This document shows positions 21,603 through 33,900 of a stretch of DNA of 64,000 bases, one piece after another. A program made the translations under genes and the position numbers. Origin of the DNA: Bemisia tabaci (taxonomy: Eukaryota; Arthropoda; Insecta; Hemiptera; Aleyrodidae); assembly GCF_918797505.1 (NCBI RefSeq), contig NC_092794.1, positions 71,089,345 to 71,153,344 on the forward strand, written 5' to 3'. The notes under the pieces are model-generated. The model was not told the DNA's origin, ran no database searches, and saw only the letters and a list, made by a program, of their open reading frames with translations. The number at the start of each line of letters is the position of its first letter. Within the stretch, counting starts at the first letter, position 1.

Positions 21603-22379
21603 GTAGATGATAGGAGCACTGTAATTTTAGAATTGGGAAATAATAATAATGTAGTTAGTAGCTCTGGTGATTAAGAAAATGAATTCATTATTTTTTTTAA
21701 AAAAAAAATCACTTCGTTGAACTAATGTGGAAGAATAAATCACAATTATTTCTAACAATTATTAAAATGTTGCATACTCACTTTATTCTTGTTCGATCAA
21801 AAGGTATGTGTACACTTTTTTATTTTTTTAGTTGAAAAAATCTTTACTCACTTAACACTTTTTCGCACTGTTAGATTCAATAAAATTGAATGAATACTCC
21901 CGTGAAAAGTTACTTGTTTTATAGGAGTTTGTAGGTGTTAAAATAATAAGTAGGAGTAGTTATTTTTAGTAAAATTGATGACGGATTGCGTGGGAAATTA
22001 TATTATTTGAATAAGTAAATTTAAGGATTTTTCGGATCCTACAATGCAAGTGTAGGCGTAAAAAACAAGAAGAGAAGAGTGTGATGCATCTTGTTACGAA
22101 ATAATTGTTTACCTTTTCGTTGAATAAATGTAAGCTATAAAATTAATCCTTATGCGTAGGATGATATATAATTTATCCCTCTCAGTTATTCCGACCGGAA
22201 GTGTAGGAAGTATTTTCTTATGAAATACTTACTTTGTTTTCCTATTTCTATGAAATAATCATTTATGCGCATCAATTAAAATATAAAAGAGCGTTTGTGT
22301 CAAATTTCCGGAAAAATATAAATTATAGTAATTTTTTTTCTTCAATTTTATTCTAATGTATAATCATTCCTTTTTTTAG
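21603..22379. other. AT-rich non-genic stretch
   Basis: No repeat structure recognised. It ends in a pyrimidine-rich tract and AG (22371-22379) that forms a good splice acceptor for the candidate exon that follows. Confidence 0.4.
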
Positions 22380-22549
22380 AAAATGCGTTTAATACAAAAG
22401 AATGTGAGGGTAAGATTAGTTTTGAGAAGGGATTTGGTTGTAAAAGTATTTTGGCAATAATTTGTACAATTGAAAGAGTGTTGTGTAAGGATTCAGCGTC
22501 TGAGAAGGAAGCGGTCTTTGAAGAAACTGAGAAAATTACTGAATTAAAT
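22380..22549 (+). CDS. Candidate internal exon, unknown gene
   Basis: A 170-bp open stretch begins directly after a strong acceptor (TTTTTTTAG) and ends directly before a consensus donor (GTAAGT at 22550). Read from its third base it gives 56 codons with no stop and a balanced, Cys/Glu/Lys-containing composition (TKECEGKISFEKGFGCK). Entry phase is 2 bases and exit phase is 0. No domain was recognised and no partner exons were found nearby. Chance agreement of both sites with an open frame is possible in AT-rich DNA. Confidence 0.4.
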
Positions 22550-22997
22550 GTAAGTAGAATAAATTTTGTGTTTTTACAATCACTAACAAAGAAAAAGTAA
22601 TACATTGTTTTTTATTAACGCGAGAACGTGGCAACATTGAATTCGCAAGCATCTTCACTCATAAGGACATTCTTACGCAAGATCGTGAACTTGACCATGA
22701 CATTCATACACCTCTGCAATTTCAGCTCGCGGTGCATGAGCGGTGTGATTTCTCGGTGTAATATGCAAATGTGTAGTTCCGACCCACTCAATATTACGTT
22801 CGCGCTAATACATTTCTAACGCTGCAATGAGTATTGCAGGTTGTTCAGCAAAACTTCGCCTCCTCATGCAGACTGTCAGAGTCTCAGATATTCGAATGTG
22901 TATGGGGAGTTGAAAAACATGTGGTGGATTGTTAACTACTGAGGGGCATTTTGGTGCCCTTACCCAGGGATACCCTTTTGATGTTTATTTCATCACA
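22550..22997. other. Non-genic stretch, nothing recognised
   Basis: Moderately AT-rich with no ORF of interest, leading into the long palindrome at 22998. Confidence 0.35.
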
Positions 22998-24341
22998 TTT
23001 TAAAGAGCCGTATGCAAAAACGAAATTTTTCGCCCCCCCACTAAAACTTATTCAAACTTCGGCTATCAGTTACTAATACTGGAGCGCTTCTTTCCCCAAA
23101 TTTTCAGACCCCCAAAAAATTTTGGGGGGGCGCTAGGGGGGGGTGGAAGTCAAAACCTGTGAACCTCGATATCTTTCGAACGAAACAAGATATTGAGGCC
23201 CGGTTTGGACGAAAAATCGTCTTAAATTGCATACTTTAAGATTCTAAAGGTCAAAATCCCAAAATTAAATTTTTAAATTATCTTATGTGCTTTTTTTCAG
23301 TTTTTGAGGAGGAAAAACAATTTCTTTTAAACAGATTAAACTGAAATTTCACATTTTTTGATTTGAACCAAAATCAGTTTTTTAAATTGCTCGTCTTTTT
23401 CCGCATCCAACGAGTGGTCGTATAACCTGGGGAACCGAACGGTTCCGGAGTTATGATCGATTGAAGTTTCCGCTCAACGCGCGCCGACCGATTTTCGCGC
23501 GCAAAAAAGTCGGATTTGACTGTTATTAAATCAGATTGAATATAAAACTGAGCAAAATGCATTATTAGGGACTCTTGAGGGTCGCTGAGTTCAAAAATTA
23601 CAGATACTTCCAAAAAATTCACGGTTTTAAAATTACAGCACCGTAGCGCTATTTTAGAGGCCCACTGAGCGCCGACCGGCCGCTCAGTGGTCCTGTACGG
23701 AGCTGTAATTTTGAAAACGTGAATTTTTTGGAAGTATCTGTAATTTCTGAACTCAGCGACCCTCAAGAGTCCCTAATAATGCATTTTGCTCAGTTTTCAT
23801 ATTCAATCTGATTTAATAACAGTCAAATCCGACTTTTTTGCGCGCGAAAATCGGTCGGCGCGCGTTGAGCGGAAACTTCAATCGATCATAACTCCGGAAC
23901 CGTTCGGTTCCCCAGGTTATACGACCACTCGTTGGATGCGGAAAAAGACGAGCAATTTAAAAAACTGATTTTGGTTCAAATCAAAAAATGTGAAATTTCA
24001 GTTTAATCTGTTTAAAAGAAATTGTTTTTCCTCCTCAAAAACTGAAAAAAAGCACATAAGATAATTTAAAAATTTAATTTTGGGATTTTGACCTTTAGAA
24101 TCTTAAAGTATGCAATTTAAGACGATTTTTCGTCCAAACCGGGCCTCAATATCTTGTTTCATTCGAAAGATATCGAGGTTCACAGATTTTGACTTCCACC
24201 CCCCCTAGCGCCCCCCCAAAATTTTTTGGGGGTCTGAAAATTTGGGGAAAGAAGCGCTCCAGTATTAGTAACTGATAGCCGAAGTTTGAATAAGTTTTAG
24301 TGGGGGGGCGAAAAATGTCGTTTTTGCATACGGCTCTTTTA
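22998..24341. mobile_element. Long palindromic (foldback) element, about 670-bp arms
   Basis: The left arm from AAAGAGCCGTATGC to about 23665 is repeated in reverse complement to GCATACGGCTCTT at 24341, with only scattered differences. The centre (CACTGAGCGCCGACCGGC, about 23668-23690) is itself palindromic. TTAA words lie at both outer edges, offset by one base, so a TTAA target is possible but unproven. No transposase frame was recognised; the open frames are mirror copies. Confidence 0.8.
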
Positions 24342-24777
24342 AGGGGTGTTAATCAAAGACAATTTTACGAGGAAACCAATGGAGCCACTTCCGGAACCTC
24401 AAAATTCTATATAAATGGAGTTATAAGCTTTTAAAGTTTCCAAATTTTGTCCGACCTTTCCTATTGATTCGATCCACTGTGCGCCACGCCGCGCCGGGTT
24501 GGAAATTATTTCGGAGAGGAATCATTAGAATGTAATTCTGCTGAAATCGGAAAAATGTTCTCGTTGCGGTTCCAGATGCTAAGCACAACAGCGACCCGAG
24601 GCTAGATGATGCATCGATAAACAATAAACAACTGCTAACTAGGTCCATCGTGTGTAAACATGGTGTCTCGTGCTGTTCATCACTCAATGTTTTCTCGGGT
24701 GTCAGAAATGTCTTGCTCTTGATCTTGATGGAGAAGTGCGTATAGCAGTATCAGTTTTCCTCCCTTTGTCCATCGTC
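24342..24777. other. Non-genic stretch, nothing recognised
   Basis: No firm ORF, no RNA gene and no repeat pair recognised. Confidence 0.35.
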
Positions 24778-24877
24778 TGACGTAAGGGCGTATCGAAATT
24801 TCCACATGAGCCCCAGAAAGCATAGAGGTATATGGAAGACGAGGCTCACGTGGAAATTGAGATACGCCCTTACGTCA
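24778..24877. mobile_element. Small hairpin MITE (TGACGTAAGGGCGTATC ends)
   Basis: The two 36-bp arms (24778-24813, 24842-24877) are near-exact complements, beginning TGACGTAAGGGCGTATC, around a 28-bp loop. There is no coding capacity. No clear target duplication. Confidence 0.65.
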
Positions 24878-24979
24878 TTTCAGAGGAGCGACGATTTGTC
24901 AAGCAATCTCAAAATTGCCATGCAAAATAACTGATCCTTTGCTCGTCTTTGCTAGCGACCCAGAACTATTCCCAGTGAA

Positions 24980-25497
24980 TATATCAATGGAAATGTTGCT
25001 TGTGTGAGGGATTTGCGATTTGACCATTGATTCTTATGATAAAGTTCGCAAGAAACACGATGATGCCACCGGTTTTCTCTGAAATCATATCCCAAGCTCA
25101 AAAAAAGCTCTCAAAGTGAGTCAAAATGGAGGGGATATCCCACCCTACCCTGAGAGTCCACCTCTACCTCAAAACAAACTCTCCATACATAGATAGGGAG
25201 CAAATACATTAGCAGGGTTGCCACTTTATTTGGGGACTCAAAAACTGAAAACACGGCATCACTGCTAATGTATTTGCTCCCTATCTTTGCATGGAGAGTT
25301 TCTTTTGATGTAGAGCTGGACTCTCAGGGTAGGGTGGGATATCCCCTCCATTTTGGCCTCACTTTGAGAGCTTTTTTTGAGCTTGGGAGATGATTTCAGA
25401 GAAAACCAGTGGCACCATCGTGTTTCTCGCGAACTTTTACATAAGAAACAACAGTCAAATCGCAAATCCCTCGCACATGCAACATCTCTATTGAAAT
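24980..25497. mobile_element. Foldback element, about 235-bp arms
   Basis: The left arm (24980-25215) and right arm (25259-25497) are inverted copies with several differences, including short indels. The loop of about 43 bp lies at 25216-25258. The inner arm ends carry TGCTAATGTATTTGCTCC-type sequence. There is no ORF of its own. Confidence 0.7.
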
Positions 25498-26698
25498 TTC
25501 ATTTCTTCATAGGTACTTAAATACTCCTCCAATGAATCGGCCCTTCTAAAAAATACCTAAGCGCTAACAATGGAAATACGAGGAAAGCAGTAAAAACTGA
25601 TTGAGCGATCCGCTTTAAATTTTAGATTTTATAGTATTGTGATCAATTGATGAATAGCTGTAATATTTTAGCGGTCTGGAATTCAGAATGGGTTATTCAA
25701 AACTGTTTTCACTGGTTTTCTCGTATATTCTAAGTACAGGCGCTTAAGTTTTTTGTGAACGACCGAATCAGCTGGAAGTTAATGGTCAAACTTTTTTCAT
25801 CTGCTTTGATTAAGGGCATCAATTGATGCATCAAAACTTGTTAGTCAATACTGCTATCGAAAGAACGTTTTCCCATGACTTCTTCGACACCCGCCAAAAA
25901 ATAGAGAGAAATAAATGTATAAAATAAAAAATTGAGTGGTTTTCTAAATTTGAAAGTCAGAGGTCAAATTTTTCTCAAATATTTTTAAAAAGGAACCAAA
26001 CTAAATATAATTGAAAAAAAAAAAACTATAAAAAAGTGATACATAAGACATTTTGGCAAGACCTTTGACTCCTCTCTTTCCTCTTAAGAAACACTCGTTA
26101 GACAACATCTTAAACCTCTTTTTTTAAATATATGAGACAAGCCTGACCTTTTTTTTATTATTTTCTTTAAATAAAAGAATAATCTCCCCGTTTAAAGGAA
26201 GACTCTTTCGTAGGGCTTGACCCCTCTCCTTTTCTTGGAAGAAACCGCAGGGCAAGTTCAGATATCCTTTCCATCATTATACTTGAACGGCCCTTAATAC
26301 AAATAACAACCATGATTAAAGAAATTCAAATTCTTCCAAATTTTATCAAGTCTCCTTTGGGCGTAAAGATAAATGGAACACTACGGTCTTTGTAGTAGTT
26401 TTGTGGTGCGTAACTTTCTAAAATATATTACGGAATTAAGTCCTCATCCGATATAAAATAAATTCATATGATTATGAATGAAAACACAGACATACATAAA
26501 TACGCATAAACAAAATTGTATTCACATTGAATGTACAAAATTCAAAACAAAGTATAAATTATAATGTAATGTATAGGTAATGTACTTATACACTTGATTT
26601 GTAAGGCATAAATGTACTTGGTTTTCATTGTGTACTATGAATGTACATTTACAGAGTATAATTTGCAAAAATTGATGCAATATGACGATATGGAGCGT
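25498..26698. other. AT-rich non-genic stretch
   Basis: No gene, element end or RNA was recognised. It ends at the RTE target site. Confidence 0.4.
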
Positions 26699-26712
26699 CA
26701 TAAATTAAAAAC

Positions 26713-29700
26713 CCGCCCGTATGGGGGACTGTACTCAGTACTGTCACAGGTTTAGCAAGCCTGCGGACCCCAGCTGGTAGCCCCTGCCTTAAAGGGGGGT
26801 GGAGATGGTCACCGGCTTCATGGCGTATGAACCACTCATCAGAGGGGCAGACAGGGCTCATAGCTGTGGTGAAAGCAGCCTGTCTAGGAGACGGTACTCC
26901 AAAATCAAACCCTGGTCCTCCAGGTTGGGGGTTGGGGCATCGGGCTAACTCCCCGATACCCGTAAAAAACTTAATGTTAAAAAGCCTAATAAAGATAGCC
27001 TCGGTGATAATGGAAAACAACGGATTTTGCGACACAAACTACGGAAAAGGACAATGGTTTTTGGGACATGGAATGTACAGGGCATTTCTAATAAATTGAC
27101 AGAGGTTGTATCGGAGGTAAAAAAGTATAATGTAGATGTCGCCGTGTTAACAGAGACGAAAAAGAAAGGCACAGGATCAGAAAACTTAGGATGTTATGAT
27201 CTGTTCTATAGTGGTGTCAGTAAAGATCAACGCGCACAGCAAGGAGTCGCCATACTTATCCGGAAAAGTTTGCGTCCGTCTATAACTACTTGGGAAGCAG
27301 TAGACCAGCGGATCATCAGAATGCATCTTACACTGCATGGTCACAAGGTGGCCCTGTTAGGAGTATATGGTGTGAATGATGATGCTCCCGTCAATCTAAA
27401 GGATCAGTTCTTTGAGCAACTCAACGACGAGGTTCTGAGGGTTGGAAGGGCAAGGGAGGTCATTATCATGGGAGATTTGAATGGTAGAACCGGACGAAGG
27501 AATGGTTCTAAAGTTGTTGGACCTTTCGGTGAAGAGGCGATGAATGACAACGGTGCACGCATCATTGATATGTGTGAACAAAACGAGTTGAAAATACTGA
27601 ACGGATTCTACCAACATCGAGATATCCATAAGTACACGTGGGTTCAGCAAACTCGGGGGCTGAAGTCAATCATCGACTACGCGGTCACCAGGCAAACGAG
27701 TACCATGAAGGTTCAACAAGTAAGAGTTTGCCGGGGGTTCTCCTGTGGTAGTGATCACCATTTTCTCAAGGCGGAGATTGCATTTCCGGTTAAGTATGGG
27801 CTGCAGAGGAATACCTTGCAACATCAGAAGTGCCAGCCACAAGGAACGAAGATCGAACAAGTGCACTACAACATCGATAGCTTACAGCATGAAAGCGTGA
27901 AAGCGCTCTACAGGAAGCGGCTGGATGAGAAACTGGGAGTAGAAACTTTCGATACTGCAGAAGAGTTGTACCAGTTCATCAAAAGTTGCATACATTCAGC
28001 TGCGAAGGAAGCCCTGGGTATGTGTAATGAGAGCAAGGATGTACAGAAACCCTACTGGTGGGACAAAGAGGTAGAGGAGGTAATTGAAGAAAAGCGTAGG
28101 AAGTACCATGACTATCTGGCTTCTAGGACTGCAGACACCCGCGGCGCGTATAGGAAAGCCCAGGCGAGGGTTCGTCTTTTAATCACCAGGAAGAAAAACG
28201 AGTCTTGGGAGACCAACTGCTCAAGGATTGACACATACCTGGGGGGAAGGAAGAGTGCTGAGAGCTGGAAGCTGATCAAAGGCCTAAGAAGGGACATGAA
28301 ACGGGACATTATATCTCCGATAACAATCTCACAGCTTGACGAACATTTTAATAAATTATTGACGGAAGGACGACCAGAGTTTCAAACGGGGAATGCTGAA
28401 AATATAGTCGAGGATCACTCAATGGAAATTCGAGTTGAGGAGGTGGTCAAAGCAATCAGGGAATTGATGAATGGAAGAGCTCCTGGGCCAGGAAACATTC
28501 CAGCCGAGTTAATTAAATGTGGGACTGGCAAGTTGGTTAACCATCTCAGGGATTTGCTGCAGAAGTGCATTGACGGTGATGACATCCCGAAAGAATGGAA
28601 AGAGGCCTGGATAACAGCGTCGCATAAAAAAGGAAGGAAGGATGACTGTGGGAACTACAGAGGGTTAGCGGTGACAGGAACGATAAGTAAAATTTATGGA
28701 AAAGTGTTGAAAGCGAAGATCGAAGAGGAGTGGACCCCGTTCGAGGCGGAGGAGCAAGCAGGTTTTAGGGCTGGTCGGTCTACCGCTGATCATCTGTTCT
28801 GTGTTACCCAGTTAACCGAAAAGAAGAGAATTGTTGGCCAGGAGCTTCATTTAGTGTTTTTGGATATTGAAAAGGCTTATGATAGTATTCCTCTTGTGAA
28901 ACTCTGGGAAGTCCTAGAAGAAACTGGTTTTAGTAAAGGACTTATTGGGGCAGTCAAGCAGTTTTATCGGGGGGCTTTTGCTAGAATTAAGTGCCAAGGA
29001 AGGCTTTCAGACGGTTTTTTTGTCACCAAGGGGCTTAAGCAGGGATGTTGTCTGTCACCGACGCTGTTTAAGATATATCTAGAGCACGTTCTGAAGGAAT
29101 GGAAAAGAAAGTGTGCCGGCATGGGCGTCCCTCTAAATGACCAAGAAACACTGTTCACGCTATGCTTTGCTGACGACCAGGTAGTCATAAGTCAAGATCA
29201 CGATGACGCGGAGTATATGACCCGGAAGTTGGTGGAGGAGTACCGCAAATGGGGCCTCGAGGTTAGTGTCCGTAAGACAAAAAAGATGTCAGTCGGAGGT
29301 GCTCAGCAAAGCATAGTCCTGGAGGATGGTCAACATATAGAAAGTTGCGAACAATACAAGTACCTGGGGGTGAACCTGACTTCGGATGGGAAGCTGGATC
29401 AGGCCATTCGGGACCGTAATCTTCTAGGAAGGAAAGCCATCGCCATGCTTAATGGGATCCTTTGGGACCAAAGGATTTCCAAAGACAACAAGAAGAGGAT
29501 TTATAACTCGGTTGTCAAGCCTATTATCACCTATGGCAGTGAAGTGTGGCAGTTGAAGAAGCGGACCCAAGAAATGCTCAAGGCGACCGAGATGGATTTC
29601 TGGCGAAGATCGGCTGGAATCTCGAGGAGAGAACGTGTCAGGAATGAACGTGTCCGAGAGATAATGGGCGTTGAGGGGACGATTGTGCACGATATCATGA

Positions 29701-29947
29701 CCAAGCAATTGGTATGGTATGGGCATGTGCAGAGAATGGCTGATACCAGGTTGCCGAAGAAGGTGTTGGAGTGGGTCCCCCCAGGTAGGCGACGGAGAGG
29801 GCGTCCAGCCAAACGGTGGGTAGAGGGCATCCGTGAAGAGATGGAGAGATGCCAGCTTCCGGAGGATCTCTACCATGACAGATTCCTGTGGAGAATAGGC
29901 GTCGCAGAGCGCCCTAGCGCGCCGTAAAAGCGGCTTGTACATACATA
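26713..29947 (+). mobile_element. Full-length RTE-type non-LTR retrotransposon
   Basis: An exact 14-bp direct repeat, CATAAATTAAAAAC, flanks the element (26699-26712 and 29948-29961). It has a GC-rich 5' UTR of about 340 bp with the GTACTCAGTACTGTCACAGG and GGTTGGGGGTTGGGGC style of many arthropod RTE leaders. One long ORF follows, then a very short 3' UTR ending in a TACA-type microsatellite tail instead of poly(A), which is characteristic of the RTE group. The copy looks recent and possibly competent. Confidence 0.9.
27054..29927 (+). CDS. RTE endonuclease-reverse transcriptase polyprotein, intact
   Basis: The first ATG in the open frame is 27054, giving about 957 residues; a TTG at 27027 is the only earlier start. 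The N-terminal endonuclease/exonuclease/phosphatase domain is at about residues 1-235 (GTWNVQG, TETKK, GDLNGRTG, SDHHFL). Reverse transcriptase is at about 455-740 (NYRGLAV, GFRAGRSTADH, FLDIEKAYDS, GLKQGCCLSP, catalytic FADD). The C-terminal region carries WYGHVQRM and a basic GRRRRGRPAKRW stretch. In insect databases such ORFs are often mislabelled craniofacial development protein 2-like. It nicks target DNA and primes cDNA synthesis from element RNA. No stop or frameshift is seen and all catalytic motifs are intact. Confidence 0.92.
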   Translation: MVFGTWNVQGISNKLTEVVSEVKKYNVDVAVLTETKKKGTGSENLGCYDLFYSGVSKDQRAQQGVAILIRKSLRPSITTWEAVDQRIIRMHLTLHGHKVALLGVYGVNDDAPVNLKDQFFEQLNDEVLRVGRAREVIIMGDLNGRTGRRNGSKVVGPFGEEAMNDNGARIIDMCEQNELKILNGFYQHRDIHKYTWVQQTRGLKSIIDYAVTRQTSTMKVQQVRVCRGFSCGSDHHFLKAEIAFPVKYGLQRNTLQHQKCQPQGTKIEQVHYNIDSLQHESVKALYRKRLDEKLGVETFDTAEELYQFIKSCIHSAAKEALGMCNESKDVQKPYWWDKEVEEVIEEKRRKYHDYLASRTADTRGAYRKAQARVRLLITRKKNESWETNCSRIDTYLGGRKSAESWKLIKGLRRDMKRDIISPITISQLDEHFNKLLTEGRPEFQTGNAENIVEDHSMEIRVEEVVKAIRELMNGRAPGPGNIPAELIKCGTGKLVNHLRDLLQKCIDGDDIPKEWKEAWITASHKKGRKDDCGNYRGLAVTGTISKIYGKVLKAKIEEEWTPFEAEEQAGFRAGRSTADHLFCVTQLTEKKRIVGQELHLVFLDIEKAYDSIPLVKLWEVLEETGFSKGLIGAVKQFYRGAFARIKCQGRLSDGFFVTKGLKQGCCLSPTLFKIYLEHVLKEWKRKCAGMGVPLNDQETLFTLCFADDQVVISQDHDDAEYMTRKLVEEYRKWGLEVSVRKTKKMSVGGAQQSIVLEDGQHIESCEQYKYLGVNLTSDGKLDQAIRDRNLLGRKAIAMLNGILWDQRISKDNKKRIYNSVVKPIITYGSEVWQLKKRTQEMLKATEMDFWRRSAGISRRERVRNERVREIMGVEGTIVHDIMTKQLVWYGHVQRMADTRLPKKVLEWVPPGRRRRGRPAKRWVEGIREEMERCQLPEDLYHDRFLWRIGVAERPSAP

Positions 29948-30183
29948 CATAAATTAAAAACTAGTCTTGTTTTCTTCCACCTCGAGGGGGAAAAAAAAGT
30001 TCTATTTCGAAACTATATACACTGAAAAAAATGGTCTAGTAATGGTAACAAGAGAGCCCTTGTTAAGCCATTCCGGTAATGGAAACAAGGATCCTAGTCT
30101 GCATAACAGTTCTGTTTGTAACCCTTTCAAATCCACATTATTACCACAACAAGGTCTGCCTTGTTACAGTTACTAGAATAATT

Positions 30184-30922
30184 TCACTGGGAAAAAAATG
30201 AAATCTTAAAATAAAATTTTGTGCACTCTTGGAAATTATTCTTTTGATCCAAGCGGATTTGGCATTGAACCAAGAGACTTGACACTTGAGTTAAGAAAAC
30301 GGACTCTTGGATTAAGATGCCAGCACCCGGGCTCTAAATGCAAAAAATTTTGAGGGCACGATAAGTAACTGATTCCGCACAAAACTTTGTTGGAGAAAAA
30401 GTAATTCTGTATTCACACATCATTCATTATTTAGTGGTTTATTCTGTACATACAAGTATTACACAGGTTAATTAAAGACAAGAGACTTATAAATTCATAC
30501 CAAATTAATCATTTTTAAATTTTACACATTATTATTTATAAATTAATTATACATTATTATTAAATTAATTATTATTTAATTATTATTATCATTATTCATA
30601 AATTATTATACAGCAAAGAGGATGACACTGCAAAAGAAGTGGCCACCACAGCATAATTCTTATTTGAACGCACTCATTTATTCGAAATACTTTCTAGATA
30701 TTTAAAAGGACAAAATACGTGGGCTGAAAAATAACTTTAAGGATGAAACTTAGAAAGTTCTAGTTTCGAAAAGGTTTAAGTGCTCTGAATGAAATAGTAA
30801 GGACGAAGAACGAGCTGCATAACTACTAGTCGCTCCCAGAAGCCTTTGTAGGGATATTTCGACCCTACCGTTTATCAGCCGCGATAACTCATCAGTCGGT
30901 AGAGCGCTCGGCTGGGAATCCA
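30184..30922. other. Left interior of the TA-flanked element
   Basis: AT-rich with no gene. A second CACTGGGAAAAAAATG word at about 30191 may be an internal end of a smaller MITE. Words at 30218-30320 resemble those of the MITE at 411-654. A tRNA-like head starts at about 30878. Confidence 0.45.
30878..30922 (+). repeat. tRNA-like head, 5' half (split)
   Basis: It contains an A-box-like CAGTCGGTAGAGCGCTCGGC, ending at a CA that is repeated on the other side of the nested element (34090-34091). Its B-box half continues at 34092. It is probably the head of a tRNA-derived SINE interrupted by a transposon. Confidence 0.55.
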
Positions 30923-33900
30923 CCCAAGTAGCCATTTCCGACCAAAATGTTGCAACAAACTTGAAACTTTGTTGAAACTTAGTTTCAACTAAGTTTCAAC
31001 TTTCTTGCCACCTAGTTGCAACAAGTTGCAACTTCCAAACAACAAAGTGGATGCTTTAATCAAAAAAGTTTCAACAAGTTGGAACTTTCAGACGGAAAAT
31101 TTGGAACATCATGGAACTTAGTTGCAAAAAGTTGGAACTGTTTGGGGAAACTTTTACCCCTTCCTTCCCTCCTCTTTTTCAGGAGCCTGATGAACCTGGG
31201 AGGGAAACTCTTATCTTTGTACTGAATCACCTGAAACTTGAGATGAAAATATTCAGAGGGCTCTATGCTTGAGGAAAAGTTCCCCTAAACCTTACTCAAT
31301 AAATTGACAGTAAAATTTTGACAATTGGTGACATTTGCTTTAAAAGGGAAAAATAGAATGAAATTACACACAAATATATACTTTATAACTTCCTTCAAAG
31401 GACCTTCTTCACTGACATTTTGCAGTCATGTCAAAAAATATGCACCTCCCCATACTGGTTAAAAAAACATACTGTTAAAAAATTATTTTACATTTTTTAG
31501 TTGCTTAATGAACGGGGGATTTTTATTGAATGTTTTGGTTTTATAACATTACTTATTAAAATGTTTAAACCATCAAAAATTTGTTAACTTTAATGTAAGG
31601 ATTTTAAGAAAGCTACCTATTAAACATATAACTGTACAGCCAGGAAGTAACTGGGATAACTGAGATTTAAACTGAGATGACTTTTTTCCAAAACCAAAGA
31701 ATTTCTCCTTAAAAAAAAATGTCAGATGTAACAAAGAAAGTGCAATTTTATATACCATTTGCAGAAGGCTTGATTAATTTATAGTCAAATTAAGTGCTTG
31801 CGCAGGAAAATGGGAGAAAATTCATGACAGAATAGGTTACATCGAAGAGGGCAATTGTACATTAAAAGTGCCAGGGTTTGCAATCTAGCAGCATTGCAAG
31901 CCTCTCACTTTCTTTGACCGAATCACAAAATACAAATTTCAATCCGAATTTAATTGTGTATGCTAAAATAAATATGCTAATACTCACCAATCAACTTTTG
32001 GTGGTTCGAAGAAAGCGCACGATTTGTTGTAGGTAACTTTCAACTGCGAATAAAGATCAACAACATTTGACTGCTTTATGATTTAATCAATCGGTCATAT
32101 GTTGTTAAAATTTTTATGCAAACAGTTGTCGGACATTAAGTGGAGTCTTTCCGTGCTGCCTCTCAGCATCCTCATTTTATTTTTGCTCAGAGCGGTGAGT
32201 GCAATAAACCACAACTGATTTCACCTTTATACTGCTGCCAATTAACTAAAGAGTAGAATTGGCGTGTGTACACAAACATTTTCCTAAATTTCCCGTGCTT
32301 TTCCCAGTATTATCTTCATTCCTAACTAGAACTGAGGAAAGAATGTTCGATGCCTTCAGGTTAATATGGTATTGGTCTCTTCTGTTTGTTCTGCAATTCC
32401 ATTTCGTTAAGACTATCTTGCTTTGATTTATACCTATTGGCTGATCATATAAACGACAGTGACAAAAGCTCTATCTTCTCAATTCAACCACCAGTCAACA
32501 GAGGATCCATCGATCCGTTAATCTCAAATCCTTTTTTAATCATTATCTAAAAGTAAATTTCATATGAATTGAAGACTAGGTAGATCAGTTGATATTTGAC
32601 AAAATTGATTACAGTAAAAAACTGCAGAATGAGCAGGCTTGATTTAAGAGGATTCTTCTGTGCATACACATTAACGAGAAACATGTATTCACCTTACTGA
32701 GCTACATTCAGACCACTCGATAGTGTAAGCTAAGAGTTAGTTACCACACTGAGAGACTTTGCGCAGGTAACTAGCTTAAATTGGGATTCAATATGGTGAA
32801 TATGCTCCTACGCACATGTGGAGCTCGCTCACCAGATGTTGCGGCGAAAGTCAGGAAATGTTTGTATCATCACTCATCAATGTAATGGCCCCATCTCATT
32901 GCATGTAAGCAATAATATGTAGAGTGGTGCTGGTTGGAAGTTGATCAAACATCTACGTTAGTCTCAACATTTGATGAGGGAACTCTATTGAATCATACGT
33001 GGACTCGTGTTACGAGCTTGCATCAAGATATACTTTTGAATGAAACATTTGGGAAACTTCAATCAATTGCAAAAAACTGGTGATCAATTTATTTTTGTTG
33101 AACTCGGCCCAAATGATCGATTGAATTTGAGTGATCTTTGAGTCGATACATACATGCTAGCATTTCTAACCTCATTTCATCTCAGCCGTCGAATATGCAG
33201 GATGGATAAGACATTTTGGGCAAAGCAGAGAAAAAGGAAAATAAAGTCCACACATACCACAAAAGAAAAGAAGTCTAAAAGTATTGTGGGCAGTTCTCAA
33301 AATGAACAATGGCATTCTGCTTTCACCTGCATGAGCACACACTTAGACATCACACACTTTGACGCAAAGTATTTTAATGAGTAAACTCGTTGGAACTGGA
33401 GAGGAATCTGTTATCATACGCAGTGCATACAAACGATTCTTTGACAGATCTGGACTAGTTACGTGCTAGGTGGAGGATCTAATGTTCCTTGAAAGAAAAC
33501 AGTTGAAACTCTCCTGAGAATGAGAAATTGATCAAGTCCATAATTTACCACAGTATGACATCACACACTAAAACCGCACTTTTGACAAGGAGACGTGTGA
33601 ATTACTCGTGAGTCGTGAAGGAGCTTGGTGTAAAATTTAAATAAATTAAAAACTGATCATGCATACAAGTTCACATGTTCACGTAACAAGTAATGACGGT
33701 TATGATGGAGAGTGGAGAGTGGATGATGCCGCATGCGCGCGCATGCCTCCCCTCCTGCGGCGCGGTAATCATCAACGGTAAAACAGCAGCAACTTAGTTG
33801 CAAGAATGTTGAAACTTTTGAAGGGTACCGAAGGAATATCGAAGGGCTTACTAAACAGTCAGAAAAATGTAATAGAAGCACCAACGTAGGTTTTCACTCA

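Noticed and set aside
23374..23968. Near-identical frames on opposite strands
   Set aside because: Mirror copies from the two arms of the palindrome 22998-24341. No protein family recognised.
26827..27099. 90-codon frame in the RTE leader
   Set aside because: It lies in the 5' UTR and overlaps the main ORF in another frame. RTE elements usually have one ORF, and composition gives no support.
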